NCBI RefSeq assembly: GCF_021018805.1
Contig: NC_086247.1
Span: forward strand, 94,285,338-94,349,337
Direction of reading: 5' to 3'
Length of the DNA stretch: 64,000 bases
Source of the DNA: Prinia subflava
Lineage: Eukaryota > Chordata > Aves > Passeriformes > Cisticolidae
Numbering within the stretch: position 1 is the stretch's first letter; each line of letters begins with the position of its first letter. A model generated the notes under the pieces. It was not told the DNA's origin. It saw only the letters and a program-made list of their open reading frames with translations, and made no database searches. A program made the position numbers and the translations under genes. Below are positions 50,101-62,799 of the stretch, piece by piece.

Positions 50101-50470
50101 TTTAGCCATAAACTCCCCTTGCACGACTAATGGTTGTGTTCAGCCTCTTAGAGGGAAACAAATCTGCTAGCCAAATGGCAATCAGCTGGTGAGCTAAAGC
50201 CTGAGAGCTTTAAAGTATTTGTCTAGTGAAGAATTTACTGCAGTGCTAATCATAACACACTCATTAATTACTCATTTGGATTAAGCAGAAGGGTCAGAGG
50301 AGCCGTCTTGACAATCCAGGACTATCAGTGCCCTTTTCCTACCAATTAGGATAGAGAGAATTTCAATGGCTGCAGCTTCTGCTTTTACACCTCCAGCACT
50401 ACCTGCCTTTGCCCTTTATTCTGCATAGCACATTAGCCATGACTGACAGCCAGCACATGGACATCAGTCT
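50101..50470. promoter_or_regulatory. Candidate conserved non-coding element
   Basis: The block is repeat-free with a tight group of homeodomain words: GTGCTAATCATAAC (about 50243), CTCATTAATTACTC (about 50260) and TTTGGATTAAGC (about 50275). An E-box CAGCTG lies near 50182. An enhancer is inferred. Confidence 0.38.
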
Positions 50471-53400
50471 CAACACAGCACCTTGTCAGGTATGAGCAAA
50501 AAATTAATTACAAGCTAGAAAAGAATTACAAGCTAGGAACTAAGGAAGTGGTCATCTCCACCTCCATCTCTGGGGCTTCTGAAAGGGAGCCTTGAAGTGG
50601 ATCTGTTTTTTGGTTGGCCTTTGGTACAATGAGAATGGCCATTGTAATGATGTGATTTGTGGTAGTCAAGGCTAAACAAAAGCAGAATCCCAGATGAAAG
50701 GAGATGAACAGCTGTTCTGCTGCTATAGCCCACATGGGACAGGAAGGGTAAGAACTGACGGGATGAAATGAAGGATTTCGTGCCAGCCGTTTAGGTGTAT
50801 GAGTTGCAAAGTGAAGAACATACCTATCCTTGCCCTTTCCAGATGAAAAGGTCCGTGATTATAGGTGATGACACATTTCAGTCTTGGAGTCTATCACAAA
50901 AGTTGTGTTCCAGCACCTTTTACAGCCCACTATCAAGAAGCTCAGTTCTCAGCTTTTTCTGCCATTTCCAGAGTCACTCCACTGTCTGCAGCAGAATTAT
51001 CCTGGTTTAGTGCCAGTGTAACCGTTCTTTTTTTCACATAAATTCTTCCTTATGATCAAAATTTTAAGATCTACTCATAGTCTGGATAAGTTCACATTAT
51101 TAGGAGAAAATAACTGCAATTTTAGGGATTCCTGATCCACCCTTCTGCACTCCTACAATATGTACCGAGTTCTTCAGCAAAAGCTGTTTTTTTATTGAAA
51201 TAATACATTCTCAAATGATCACAATACTTTTTTTAAATGTACACAAGACTGATTAATCTCCTCTGCATGCTGTCATGCTTTTCCCTTATATTTTCCAAAC
51301 CTTGAACCCACAGAGATTTTAGTTCTTTAAAAGCCCACTTGAATTTTTTTTTGTTATGCTTCAACAACTCAGTCACCTGAAATATCCAAACAAATTAATC
51401 CCAGGGTTAAACACCAGGCAACAGGCCTGAAGGCATATCTTGTAAAGAATTCCTTGACTTCAAAGTTTTAGCCCCTTGGTTTCTTCTCCTTGCCTCACCA
51501 AAAGCTAAGTGTTTTAAAATAAATTTTCCTTCTCTCAGAAGGGAAAATAAGTGTGATAAAACCACGGCATAAACACAACAGTGAAGTTCCTTTGGGAAGG
51601 GCTCCAAGACTGTTGGATTACCTTATTTTTCATGAGGACTGGTGAAGTTTTGGAAATGCAGTAAGATGACCGAGTAACTGTTTTACTACTTTTAGATAAA
51701 ACTTTGATTCTGAGCTTCAAAGATCTCCTTCTTGGACACAAATAAAACCACAGTTAAAAAGCTGCAAAGCCAGATTGCTTTGTTTTAGAAGCAAATATAC
51801 TACCAGAAAGTACTTGCAGTATTGACTGGGCATTTGTTAAATACACACGTACAGTTCCTTGAAGTGCTTACAGCAGAACTGTGTTGGTCCCTCTTCCTAC
51901 AATGAAAAAATTGTCAAAATACTTACAGTGATGCCTAGTGACTCAGCTAATATTTCAATAATTGTGGTTACACCAGAGAGTAAAGATTTTGAAAAGCCAC
52001 CTATTCAAAAACTGTAACAAGTAAATAAACATATTTTGCAAAACAATAACTTGACCTGTGACTTTTCTAAATAAAGAGGTAGATTTTTCTAGTAAATTAC
52101 TATCCGAGAACCATTTGCTCATATCTACATCTGCCACACTTGCTGTGTCCATTCAAAGCAGTGGTTCCACTTGAGCATATACAACATCTACAAATTGTAC
52201 AGAAAAAGTATTAACCGCTTTGTAGAAACTTTTGGCAAAGGTAGCTCATAAGCGTATTTCCCTCTTCATGTACTTGTCCACTGGTTAATCATTAGAATAT
52301 CATGTTTAAAATGAAGCTGTGCCTGTTCTGTGCCATACATCTCAGAGGAAATTGTAGTTTAACTTCTCTAATCAGAAGCAGAGACAGGTATGAAGCATAT
52401 TAAGTAAGTAATCTGCTGGCTTTTTTAGACATAAAGCAAGTCTATCCTTAAAAATCACACTGAAAAATATTGCTTTTGCACCTCTTTCTGACAAAAGCAG
52501 AGTCACGAACTGTTGCATCTTTCTAGCAGGAACCTGAAAGAGGAAGATCATTTGCATGTCTCTGGAGGGTAGCCTAATACTGCTTCCTCAAATTCAGATG
52601 GTGGTTGCTATACACTGCTAAAAATCAGCCTAACCTTTTTTTTTTGCAAGACATTAGCAATAAGTCCACTTAGAAAAACTGAAATTCACAGAAACTGGGA
52701 ATTTTACTGACTGAGTGCCCTGATAGGCTTGGTATGCTGATAAAGCTAACTTTATCAAGTATGAAGTCAAATTAAGTTGTCATCTCTTCCGGATCAAGAA
52801 AATTCCTTTGAGATATGGGAATATATTTTTGTTTGCTGTGGTTTGTGATGTGGATGGATTTTTGTTGCTAGAAAGGAGTAGTGACTTGAACAGCCAAAGT
52901 AGGGTGAAGTAGGACTTCTAGGTCCCAGATTCTCAGACACTACCAACCAAGGAGACATCTGGATTCACAAGGTATTTAGAGAGCTCCTCACCTCCCTGGT
53001 GTTCGGGTGTATTTCCAGGTTCAATTTTCCATGTTGGTACCTGGCTCACACCTTAAGAACACCCAGTCCCTTGACACTGCACATATGTGGTCCCAAATGT
53101 GCAGCCCTTTCTGAGAAGAAAACACTTGACTGTGACTTTTCTCTCACAGGAAGGATATTCCTTTTTACTCCACTACAAAGTATTTAACTCTGAAAAGTTG
53201 AAAGATGTGAACTTTTCTCAGGCCTTGATAGGGCTCAAATCTGTCTCTTCTCTGTAATAAGTAGACCTGCTCTTAGTAAGAGGATCTGACCACAAACACA
53301 TGTGATTGGTCATATGTCAGAATATTTAACTGAGATGACACTTTAAAGCATAGACAGAGAAATGCATAAGTAAGGAAGTACTTACAAAATTATTCCCCCA

Positions 53401-55419
53401 TCTGCTGGTCACCCAACACTTAGTGAACAGTTATGGTTTTAAATAGAAAAATATAAAGAATATTGCATTTAATTTGAACTTTTTAAAATGATCAGTTACA
53501 CATTCATCCATCACTACCACACTTTAAAAGAATGAGCCTGTTTTATGCAAGCAGCAGATGTAGACAACTACCTTTAATTAAAGGTTTGGGCCTAGTGACC
53601 ACAGGAGAGAAAAAAGGACTTCCACACAAATTAGATCTGTGTTTGGTAGGAAGGACTGTTTAAGATATACATTCTTCTGCAACATTCCATATAGGCTGGC
53701 TCCAGGCAGCTCTATTCTCAATGTATGGATTTTTAAAGAATTTGTCTGAGACATTTCCTCAGGTACGTACCCATACAATACATTTATTCTGATGTATTAC
53801 ATAGATAACCTAAGCATCAAGAAACCAATTGATAACGGTGAAAATAAATATCACTTGAATCATTCCATAGACAACAATTAATTACCAGAACTAAATAAAT
53901 AATTAAGAATAGCAGATTCACTTGTTTAGCAAACTAAATCACATTTAGCAAACTAAAATGACCCCACTACTATGATTGTGACAAGTGTAATTGGTGTTTT
54001 GGATTTTCTCTTGGATGTCTTTGTGTGAAACAGCTGCTCAGAGACATGATGCCATGACTTGAATCATGAGATAAAACAGAAGAGCTGAGTCAGTCTCCTC
54101 ACCAGTACTGCCAGTGTTCAATAACACAGGTTTCCACAGGTCTTGAGTTATGGGCTATGAAGAAATTCATCCGAGGAAGAAAAAGCACAGCACCAAGAGC
54201 CCAACTGTTCTGTATTCTTTAGTCATTGTGCACTGGCTCACAACTCTCTACCAGTCTAACTGGAGTGACACCCCAGTCTGAGCTCCCTACTTTTGGCCCT
54301 GCCACACTCTGACTCCTTGGGTGCCTGTGAGAACTTCATTTTGTGGGAGCAGATTCTAGACTTATTGCCACAGACCAAACTTGTGCCAACAGCAGCTGTT
54401 AAATTTGACCCATTATAACTAGATTGACCTCACGTGAATACCTCATTCAAGTAACTCAAGAAAAGCCATTCAATACTTTAAAGGCCAGAATTTTAATCCC
54501 CTTAAGTTGCTCTGGATAAATGTACACAGCCAAAAAAGTTTACATACCTGACCTAGAACAGATGGTGTGTATCAGTATTATACAGACTTTCTAGACACTT
54601 TGTATTTTTTTACACCAGTGTGTATGTGCATTTTTACTTCTTTAGATGTTAGATGCCTACCAAGTGCCATACATACCAGTGTATGTTTGAGGGAGAAAGA
54701 CACCAGGTCTGTTTTAACTTCTTTGTCTAAACATTAAGCTTCTATTGAGGCCATTTGGCAAGTCCTTTCAGCTTAATAAGACTGCTGACTTTCAGTGTCA
54801 ATAACTCAATAACAGGTAGGAATGCAAGCTAAATATATATCATCTGTTTTTACAGACAGGCTCAGGGGCATCAATACATTTTCAAGTGCTTGTCTTTAGA
54901 GCACTTAACCACACAATTCCAAAAAAATCACAGAAGTCTCTCCAGGAGACTTCATATCCTCTGAAGGCTTCAGAAATGCTTTGAATCAATCCTTAAAAGC
55001 TGAAATTAGTTGCTTTAAAAGTGTGATAAAAATTTGCATATTCTGTGCCTTTAGGAAGATGTGGAAGTGCAAGACTGGTGATCATGTAGTTTTTTGGAAA
55101 GTTTTTCAAGGTAGTTAGTGCTTTAATTTTCCTGTGGCAGGTGTCCATGCATACGGGTGCTGAGAGATATACAGAGAGGAGCACGGGTGAACTCTAGAAT
55201 ACATGAGTATCTGAACTGCACACAAAAATAGCATTAATATTAGGCTTAAATATTGGGAAACAGAGCTAAAAAAGCAATTTCATTATCTCAGACTTTATGT
55301 CTCTAGCTTAGTGTTCAGACTCAAAGAGTATGACCTCTGGCTCTTGTCCCCTTTCTTTGCTGCATGTTGGATGACTGGCTGTACACTGCTCCCTTATTTT
55401 GCCCAGTTTTCTTTGCAGA
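50471..55419. other. Long AT-rich unique stretch, no gene seen
   Basis: No recognisable retroelement or exon. Small palindromes occur, including a perfect 16-bp ACCTTTAATTAAAGGT at 53570-53585. All frames are under 85 codons and unremarkable. Confidence 0.5.
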
Positions 55420-55640
55420 CAGGCAGTGAAAGCAGCACATCATCCTTCCATCCCTGCACAGAGTCTGGTGGGCCATTAATCAGGTCAGCCAATCAGCATG
55501 CCGGGATTAACATAATGTACAGACACACTTAATCAGGTCTACTATACAGTTAATCATGTGTATGCTAATAGTTATGGAGGATTAAACATTTAGGACACTG
55601 GCTTTCTGTTCTGATTGGCTGTGTTTCCTACCTGTTAACT
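55420..55640. promoter_or_regulatory. Candidate enhancer: five TTAATC sites between two CCAAT boxes
   Basis: TTAATC or its complement GATTAA occurs at 55476, 55505, 55529, 55550 and 55580, spaced 21-30 bp apart. The 11-bp word TTAATCAGGTC occurs twice (55476 and 55529). The cluster is flanked by AGCCAATCAG (55487-55496, inside its left edge) and its exact reverse complement CTGATTGGCT (55611-55620), both full matches to the NF-Y site. TAATC is the core bound by K50 homeodomains (OTX/PITX/GSC type), and TTAATC half-sites also fit HNF1-like proteins. Function is inferred. Confidence 0.45.
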
Positions 55641-55999
55641 TTCCCTCTCTTATTTTCCTTTGGGCTTTTTTTTTACCTGTTTGTTCCTTCTACCCAAAGC
55701 TGTGACTGCAAAAAGTGTTTCTATAAGGCTGGCTGGATAATAAAGGATACATTTAAATAATGGGGGAGGGAGGGGACAGATTCAAATGCTGAATTCACAA
55801 ACTGATTTCAGACCAGTAAAATTATTATTTTTATGGAAAAAGATATAGGTGACACTGCTTCCTCAGAAAGCATTCTGGATCTCAAGAGCTATTACAGTTT
55901 AATCATCAAACTATGTTAATTTCCAAGATAGATTTTGAATTTGTGAACTAGCTTTTAAAAACAAAGGATCTGAGTGTATTCACTTTTGGTAATCAAAAG
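55641..55999. other. Unique DNA, no gene seen
   Basis: No element is recognised. A purine-rich GGGGGAGGGAGGGG patch lies near 55762. Confidence 0.5.
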
Positions 56000-56400
56000 C
56001 AAAAGACAGCAATAAGATTATTTGGCTTTTCACAGGAAATTGGGGGAGAGAGAGAGAACAAGTAGCAGCCAAAAGCAATCCCTCCAGCCACTCTGTAATT
56101 GAGTGTTTGCATGTAGTCGGGGCTATCTATGCAAAGGCTGAAGGATTCGGTGAGAAGGACGGGTGGAGTGGTGAGGAAAAAGAGTGGGGGGAGAGGCTGA
56201 GTGAGAGGCACAGAAAAAATGAGCCTGCCAGTGGTTAATTGAGCACATAGATTCCTAATGTGTCAGGAACTACCCTCTCAGATGAAGGATGACACTTTTT
56301 AGGACGCATCTTCCTTTTGTTACCATTTTAAGACTAATGAAGCCTGCAATTCATAAACCTGATGCTGGGCACTTATCTGCTGCCAGGGCAATCAGTACAG
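56000..56400. promoter_or_regulatory. Candidate conserved non-coding element
   Basis: The block is repeat-free, with CpGs retained in TAGTCGGGGC, GGATTCGGTG and AGGACGGGTGG. It also has a purine-rich stretch (56150-56215), CTGTAATTGAG (about 56092) and GTGGTTAATTGAGC (about 56232). No coding frame is recognised. Confidence 0.33.
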
Positions 56401-59400
56401 CAGAAGTCTACAACTTTATGTGTACAGGTTTTAAATATATGTTTTTTTAGGCATATATCATGGAAAATACAAGCACATTTTACTGAGATACCTGTCAGGC
56501 AGCTAGATTTTAAAATCAGACATTTAATTGTTTCAGAGAATGGTTTGGGTGGGTTTTTTTTCCTGTTTTTTCTTCCTTTTCTTTTTTTTTAGTGAACCAG
56601 GCCTGTTTACTTTTATAGTCTCTACACAGCAAGGCTCCATTATACAAAAGTTGTAGTTTTTTTCCCCTGCCTTTAGGTCACTTGTTAATGAGCTGAGCAC
56701 TGGTAGAGGATAGAAGCGATTACAACGGGATATGGGCAGAGAGATTTCCTTTATGTTTCCACAGAATTATGAAAGTGAGCAAGAGAAAGAAGTGATGTTT
56801 ATCACCAGTCCAACGGAGACTCTTCCCTATGGAGGTTGATGAGCTGGACAAGCTGGACAGAATTCGGGTGCCAGAGAAGTGCTGGGACCCACCTCAGCCC
56901 CTCTTTGTGTAGTCTCTGACCTCCTTAACCTCTGCAGGGCTTCCTTTATGAGCATTCCCAGCCAGATGGTCGAGTCATCAAACCTTTATGAGCACAGAGT
57001 CCTTTTACCACTTCACAGTTTCTCCCAGCCTAAAATCAGGGAGGGTAGACGTGTGAGGAAAAGAAGCTAAAAGGTGTTAAAGATGAAAACAAGACATAGG
57101 GGTGGCTTCTTTCTGGATTAGTAACTTAGTGTGATGTCTATGGTTTTGATACTGTCTGGCTGTGTTGATGCTATCTGTATGAATGCGTTTAGATCTTCCA
57201 GTACAAAATGCTTTCTTACACTACCATACAAGCATTTAGATTTTGTTCTGTTTTGGTTTTGGTTTGTTTTTATTGTTGTGTTTGGGGTTTTTTTAACCCC
57301 TTCTGTTTCTAATGATTTGGGACATTTTTAATCCATTCATTTTTGCTGGGTTAGAACTGCAAAAGACCATTGTTCTGTTTTTAGAGGTCTGATCTGTAGT
57401 GGCAAAGAATGTTATGTACCTTCACTGGCAATAGGTGACTTAAATTACATGAGGCCTGAGCCCAGCAAAGGGATCTTGTTAACTTTATGAGAACTACCCT
57501 CTGGTTTCCACCTGCATCCCAGGGTAACAACCTCACTTATGAGGAAGTCAATTTCCAGCCACTCCTCCAGGAGAAAAGTTAACTCAGTCACCAATTTCTG
57601 CATTTAAGTGTTACACTTTTTCAATTAGAGAACACACACACAGACAGAGAACAGCAAAATGTGTGAACCGGCAGCACTGCCAAGATATGCTATAACCATC
57701 CTTTGATGTACAGTGCTAGTTTTAGAATCATTTAAATCAATCCTTATCACTAGCAGGTAAAGTCAAAAATAGAAGACCCATGAATCTGGGTGAGGTCAGG
57801 CTCCTTTGCAGGTTCAGGTTGATTGGTTTGCAACAAAACCACTGAGATCTGCTAGTTTATAATGAGCTTTTCTCGGAAGAGGTGAGCTTGTATTTTCATT
57901 GGGGATTGCTCTTGAGGATGTGTTTCACATGTCTTTCTCAGACATTCTAGACCTTGCTGGTTTCCCACATTAAAAATCATGTTGATGGTTGTTCACCAAG
58001 GTACAACATATCATATAAGATCTTACACCTGACCTGTGTTAGTGAGAGAAGGGCAGCAATCCTTGGATGGTGCTCATATTCTATTCAATTGATTTCCCTT
58101 GAAGTGGATGCAGTATAATAAATAATTCTAGTACCTACCCTCTACTTGTGAAAAGTGATTTTGAGTCAAGGGCCAGTGACAATAGTATAGACTATGGATA
58201 TTTACTTTGCCACTTTTCTGTAGGAATGGTAGATGTCTAGGTGATACTGAATGTTCTTTAAAAACAAAAAAAACTTCACCATAACCACCGATGAGAAGTA
58301 CCTTGTAGAAAAGTTGTTTCCAGAAATTAATACTGGCTGTACAGTTTTTGTACAACTTATTTTACTCCTCTTTTTTAGATTTGAGAATATCTAGGTGCTG
58401 TGTGTTTGAATATCTTTTATTTTCTGTTGCATTAGTAAGAAATGAAGGGTTTGGGTTTTGGTCTTACTGTGATATTACCAGTAAATAAAGCTGCCCTAGG
58501 AAAACTCAGTGCTAATTGTCAAGTCCCCTCATCTTCTTGCAGTTTGCTTTATTGGGTTTTTATATGAGCATCAGTTTTGACTATGAAATGTGATTAATAC
58601 ATAGGAATACATATTTGCAATAAGGTTGCTGAGAAGAAGCACAAATCTAGCAGAAATCTTATTCATCTTTAAAGTATAAGCTTCTCATAAGAGAGTGTAT
58701 TCTGCAGTGCTCATCAAACTCTAGGCTGGGGCCTCGAAGAAGACCCTAAGAAAATGAAACGTTATATAATTTGAGCAAATGGCATAAAAAATATGACTTT
58801 TGTGTTGAAAGAGTAGTTTTATATAGCTTTATCACAGTCATCTGGATTAGGTTAATGTATTTGAAAGTTGTATAAATATTTGTAGAATATCAACATGTCC
58901 ACACTTACAATTTAGATAGTTGTCATTGTATACCCCTACTTTTAACTTTTCCTGAGAAATCATCCTCACTCGTCTCCCAACCCCACTATGTCTTTCTTTC
59001 CATGTCTTTTTTTCTTTAAAAAAGTAACTCTCCAGACACACATAATGCAATTTTTTCAAAAACATTAAGCAGGGTCCTGACAGAACCTAAGAAATTCAGA
59101 GTTAAGTCTAAAACTCTGTCCTTAACTCACCCCGCTGTGCTTAGGTATTATAGCACATATGGTATGAACCCCCCACTGTTCTGAGGCCCTCTGATTAAGT
59201 GCTGCAATACTGTACCTAGACACAATGTGGTGACTTAAGGAGAGAATTTCAGCTTTAACCTGAATGTCCTGGTTCATGTGAGACTGTTAATGTTATTAGA
59301 ACATAAAGTGGGTGGTTTAATACCTTATATATGGTGCTTAAAGTCAGCAGCAGCTGCCAGGGACTGGGTTCTGCACTGGCTTTTGCTAGGGGGAGGGGAA

Positions 59401-60401
59401 ATCAGTTGTTTTCCTTGCAGTAAAAATAGAGCATGAGACTGCTTTCTAAATTAAAAGAAAGTTTATTCGTTGTGGATGAGCTACAGGAAAGTAGTGCAAT
59501 CAGCAAAACAGAAACAAACTTGGAAGGATAAAGCTGGATTTTTTGATCGTCTGAGCAGACAGCATTTTTCTATAGTGAAAAAAGCCTGAGTTCATTCTTT
59601 GGTCTTTGCATGTGTCTTCTCACATAATTCTGCTTGTGTGATAACATCTTTAGAGATATCCCTTTTTTTTTTTTTTTGCATTCGGCAAAATCATGGGATA
59701 TAGATCTCAGACATGTTGGGAATGGTGCGCATGAGTGTAACAGCAGTTTGAACAAAAAGAAATAGGCTGAAAAAAAAATAAGGCAGCAAGTAAAGCCATA
59801 AGAATGTAGCCACCAAGGTTTTGATAGTGCAGTTTTAAGTCTGCAATGTTTACTTCTACAAACCAAGACGTTGTTTTATGAGTAGGTGTCCTATTTTGCT
59901 AACGGTTCTCAAAAGAAGATGCTACTCAATGCTAGATTATTAATGACCAAATTTCACTAAATGAAGTTGCAAGTGTTTTCCACTTTCAAGAAAGCAAACA
60001 GCAGAGCCTACTCCTTACTTGGAAAATAAGAAAGATTCAAAAGTGAATGATTCAAGTAAATAAAAATCAAATGTGGTTTGATCAGTGTTAGGCTGTCAGA
60101 GTCATGCAGCTGTCGAAAACACTTTTGGATCCTCATCAGGCAAGCTAAGATACATGTAAGCCATATCCCAAAAGCACAAGGAACAGGTTCTCTCTATCTA
60201 GAGATAGAACTCTTTTGTTCCTCATTCTGTATATACATTTCCTACATCTTGGTTGGTAGGCTTTAAAGAATAGGGGCACCCTGGCAGCCAGTTTTGTGTT
60301 GGCTTAAGAGACCAAGGGACATTAGCTTAAAGCGAGTCTTGAAGCATTTCAGCATGTGGTGATCTTGTTCTGAAGTCCTTGTTTAGAATTTACTGTTTCT
60401 C
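56401..60401. other. AT-rich unique DNA, no gene seen
   Basis: The 57420-57600 part is repeat-free and GC-richer and may be a weak regulatory candidate. A T/G-rich run lies at 57240-57295. A 98-codon minus frame (59570-59866) is unrecognised. Confidence 0.45.
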
Positions 60402-60420
60402 TGTGTGTGTGTGTGTGTGT
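60402..60420. repeat. (TG)n microsatellite
   Basis: Nine and a half TG units. Confidence 0.95.
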
Positions 60421-60923
60421 CCATCCATGATTTTTTCCCATGTCACCTCCCTCAAGTGTTCACTGATACTTCATTTGCAAACAAAGCTTTTGTTGATGAG
60501 AGTTTGTTTGTGGAGTGTCAGCTACTGGGAAATGTAGAAATTCAAGCTATTTGCCTTCCATTCTTTCACTACTTCCATGAGTATCTAGGGATAGCTTCAA
60601 GCTACAGATACTCTTCACACACTCATTCCCTTGGCAGAAAGTTTCACGTCCTAGTGCCTTGGCTTGCCTCTCCCCATATTTTGATGCACACATGCAGAGT
60701 ATGTTTTCCTGCTGAGGTTTTCTGGCAAGTACAGCAATCCCTACAGGAATCTTCACTCACACTGCTGAAGGACTCTGAATTTGATTCAGAGTGCAGAAAG
60801 TCTTCCCTGTGCAAGAAAGCAATATTTGTCTCAAAAAAATTGAGGAGCTTAGCTAACTGGCAGGGGAAAGAAAAAAGTGTATTTATGTCCTTATTCAAAA
60901 GGTGGTTAAAAGGATATTTCTAA
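60405..60923 (+). other. Unassigned 172-codon open frame
   Basis: The frame begins inside the TG microsatellite (MCVCVSIHDFF), so the apparent start is not meaningful. The rest, from about 60445, stays open for about 155 codons without a recognisable domain, signal peptide or membrane segment. The minus strand is also open for 84 codons in the same place. It is most likely chance or a decayed element, and no splice context is obvious. Confidence 0.15.
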
Positions 60924-61207
60924 TGATGTTAGAGATTTGTGAGTCTCAGAAACACGTGCTAACACTGATGTGCACACTGAGAGTGGCTGAGAGGGAAAAA
61001 ACGATAAAGTTTTGCAGACAATGTTTAAAGTTACAATACATGGACATAAAAGAATATGTTCTTCATTTGTCTTAGGGAAATACTTGCAGAAAGCAAGAAG
61101 ATAAGGAGGGCTGGGGCAGGGGATGGAGCCTGGAAGGTTTGAGTGGCACCTCTGAGTCTGTAATAGGTTTCTGGCTCACCAATTTACTGCTTCATGACCA
61201 GGATCCT
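60924..61207. other. Unique DNA, no gene seen
   Basis: Nothing is recognised. Confidence 0.5.
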
Positions 61208-62038
61208 TCACACTGAGATAAAATTCATGTTAGGAAGATGAATGGAAATGAAGGTCTGTGAAATTATTAGTTTTGCCATGAGCCAATCAATCATGTGGGC
61301 CGAGCTTCTGGCCGAGGCCAGGCGTGACCCCTGGGCAGGAGTGGCGCTGGCCGGGCTGCCGCGGTCCGCGGGCAGCAGTCGTCTCCTGCTGTCAGCATTA
61401 TCCCCATCCTGGCAGGGCTCAGAGGTGCACCCGCATTCCCTGTCACTAGCACTCTTATAATTATGACAAATGACTAAATGTGTTATTTTCAGCAAAGCAA
61501 TGGCAGTCAAAAGGGCTGCTTGGGGTTTGCAAGAGGTGATGGCTGGCGCGGCTTTGAAGGCTTTTCCTTTTCTTGACTCAGCGCAGGCTGAACCATACAT
61601 GGCCACCCCACTGGTAGCTGAGCAGCGTGTGAAACCCATTTCACACGTCTGCACTCTCTTACAGCTGCATTGCCCTCTTTTCATCCCTGACAAAACCAAA
61701 GCTGGTGGCTGCCGCCTCTTCAAAACAGGCACACAGTTTGGTGGGGGAAACTTTGCTGGCTTTGTTTTAATCGGGATGAATGGGAAATCCCAAACACTGA
61801 ACTGTATTTTACTGGAGTCTGGGAGGTGGAGGGCAGAGTGAACAAAGAGTGAACGAAACCCGATAGGAAGTGTAGTCCCAATGGTATTTTTGACACCAGA
61901 GCAAGTGTCTCCATCCTTAGGAAATAGGAGTAGTAAATTGTACAAGGATAAAAACACACACATTTCTGGAAAGCCATTTGAAAAACAAACCCTGAACACC
62001 AGCAACAGGTTTAGTGCTTGAATCTTGTAAATCCACAA
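61208..62038 (-). other. Unassigned 276-codon open frame in a candidate regulatory block
   Basis: This is the longest open frame in the window. It begins MWIYKIQALNLLLVF (a hydrophobic start) and continues with a basic, cysteine-containing middle part and an Arg/Ser-rich part over the CpG cluster, ending at 61208. I recognise no domain. The DNA itself looks like a non-coding element: it is repeat-free, CpG-retaining, and has an NF-Y-like AGCCAATCAA (61281-61290) overlapping a PBX-HOX word ATCAATCA (61286-61293) and a TATAATTATGACAAATGAC stretch near 61455. A 123-codon frame is also open on the plus strand, which argues that low stop density, not coding, explains the length. Confidence 0.2.
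61281..61382. promoter_or_regulatory. Mini CpG cluster with CCAAT and PBX-HOX words
   Basis: Ten CpGs fall in 81 bp (61301-61382, including GCCGCGGTCCGCGGGC), while the surrounding kilobases are CpG-poor. A CCAAT box lies just to the left. This would suit an unmethylated enhancer or a small promoter. Nothing confirms a transcript. Confidence 0.4.
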
Positions 62039-62799
62039 ACTTCCCTTGCTTCATTAAATGTATCAAGATTAGACATTCCAGCGACAACTTAAAAAATATA
62101 TAGGTCATTGATTTGAAGTTGAGGATGAGAAAAATATTGCTAAATTGTATGAAAGTGTGAATTAATAGTGCAGGGGGGAGGAAGGACTGTAAATTCATGG
62201 CTTGTAACATGAAAAATAAAGATTTAACCCGGTCTTAGATTTAATTTGATGCTTTCCTTGCTATAAATTGGCACAACAGTATTATTCTGTATATTTACAA
62301 ATAAAAATCATGTTTCATTTCCTTAGCTAAAACAACATACATACAAATCCTGAAGTAATGATGATTTACAGAATCTGATATTAAAACACTTGATGTTTCT
62401 TTAAACTTCAGGAAAACTACATTTTACTGACTTTTACTTTTTTTTTTTTTTAACTTTGCTCAGGACCCCAATGTATTTTTTTCTTTCACAAATAGCATTT
62501 GGCAACAGAAATATCATAAGTAAACCTGCCCTCTCACATTGCTTTGTTGTCACTAGAGGCTGTGCAGTTTGGATTGCATGACTTGGACAGTGATAAGTGT
62601 TTGAGTACTTTTGAGCTTTGAGCAGAGTGATGAAGTGAAAAAATCAACCTGGTGGACAGTCCTGGTTTCCTGAAAGATTTCTCCCAGCAACAGAGACCAG
62701 ACAACATAATGACATGTCATGCAGCATGGCAAATGCCCAGCAAGACAATCCAGTCCCTGTACATGCCCTGTCTTATCATGTTTTGGATCATCTCTTTTC
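62039..62799. other. AT-rich unique DNA, no gene seen
   Basis: There is a T(14) run at 62438-62451 and nothing else recognisable. Confidence 0.5.
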
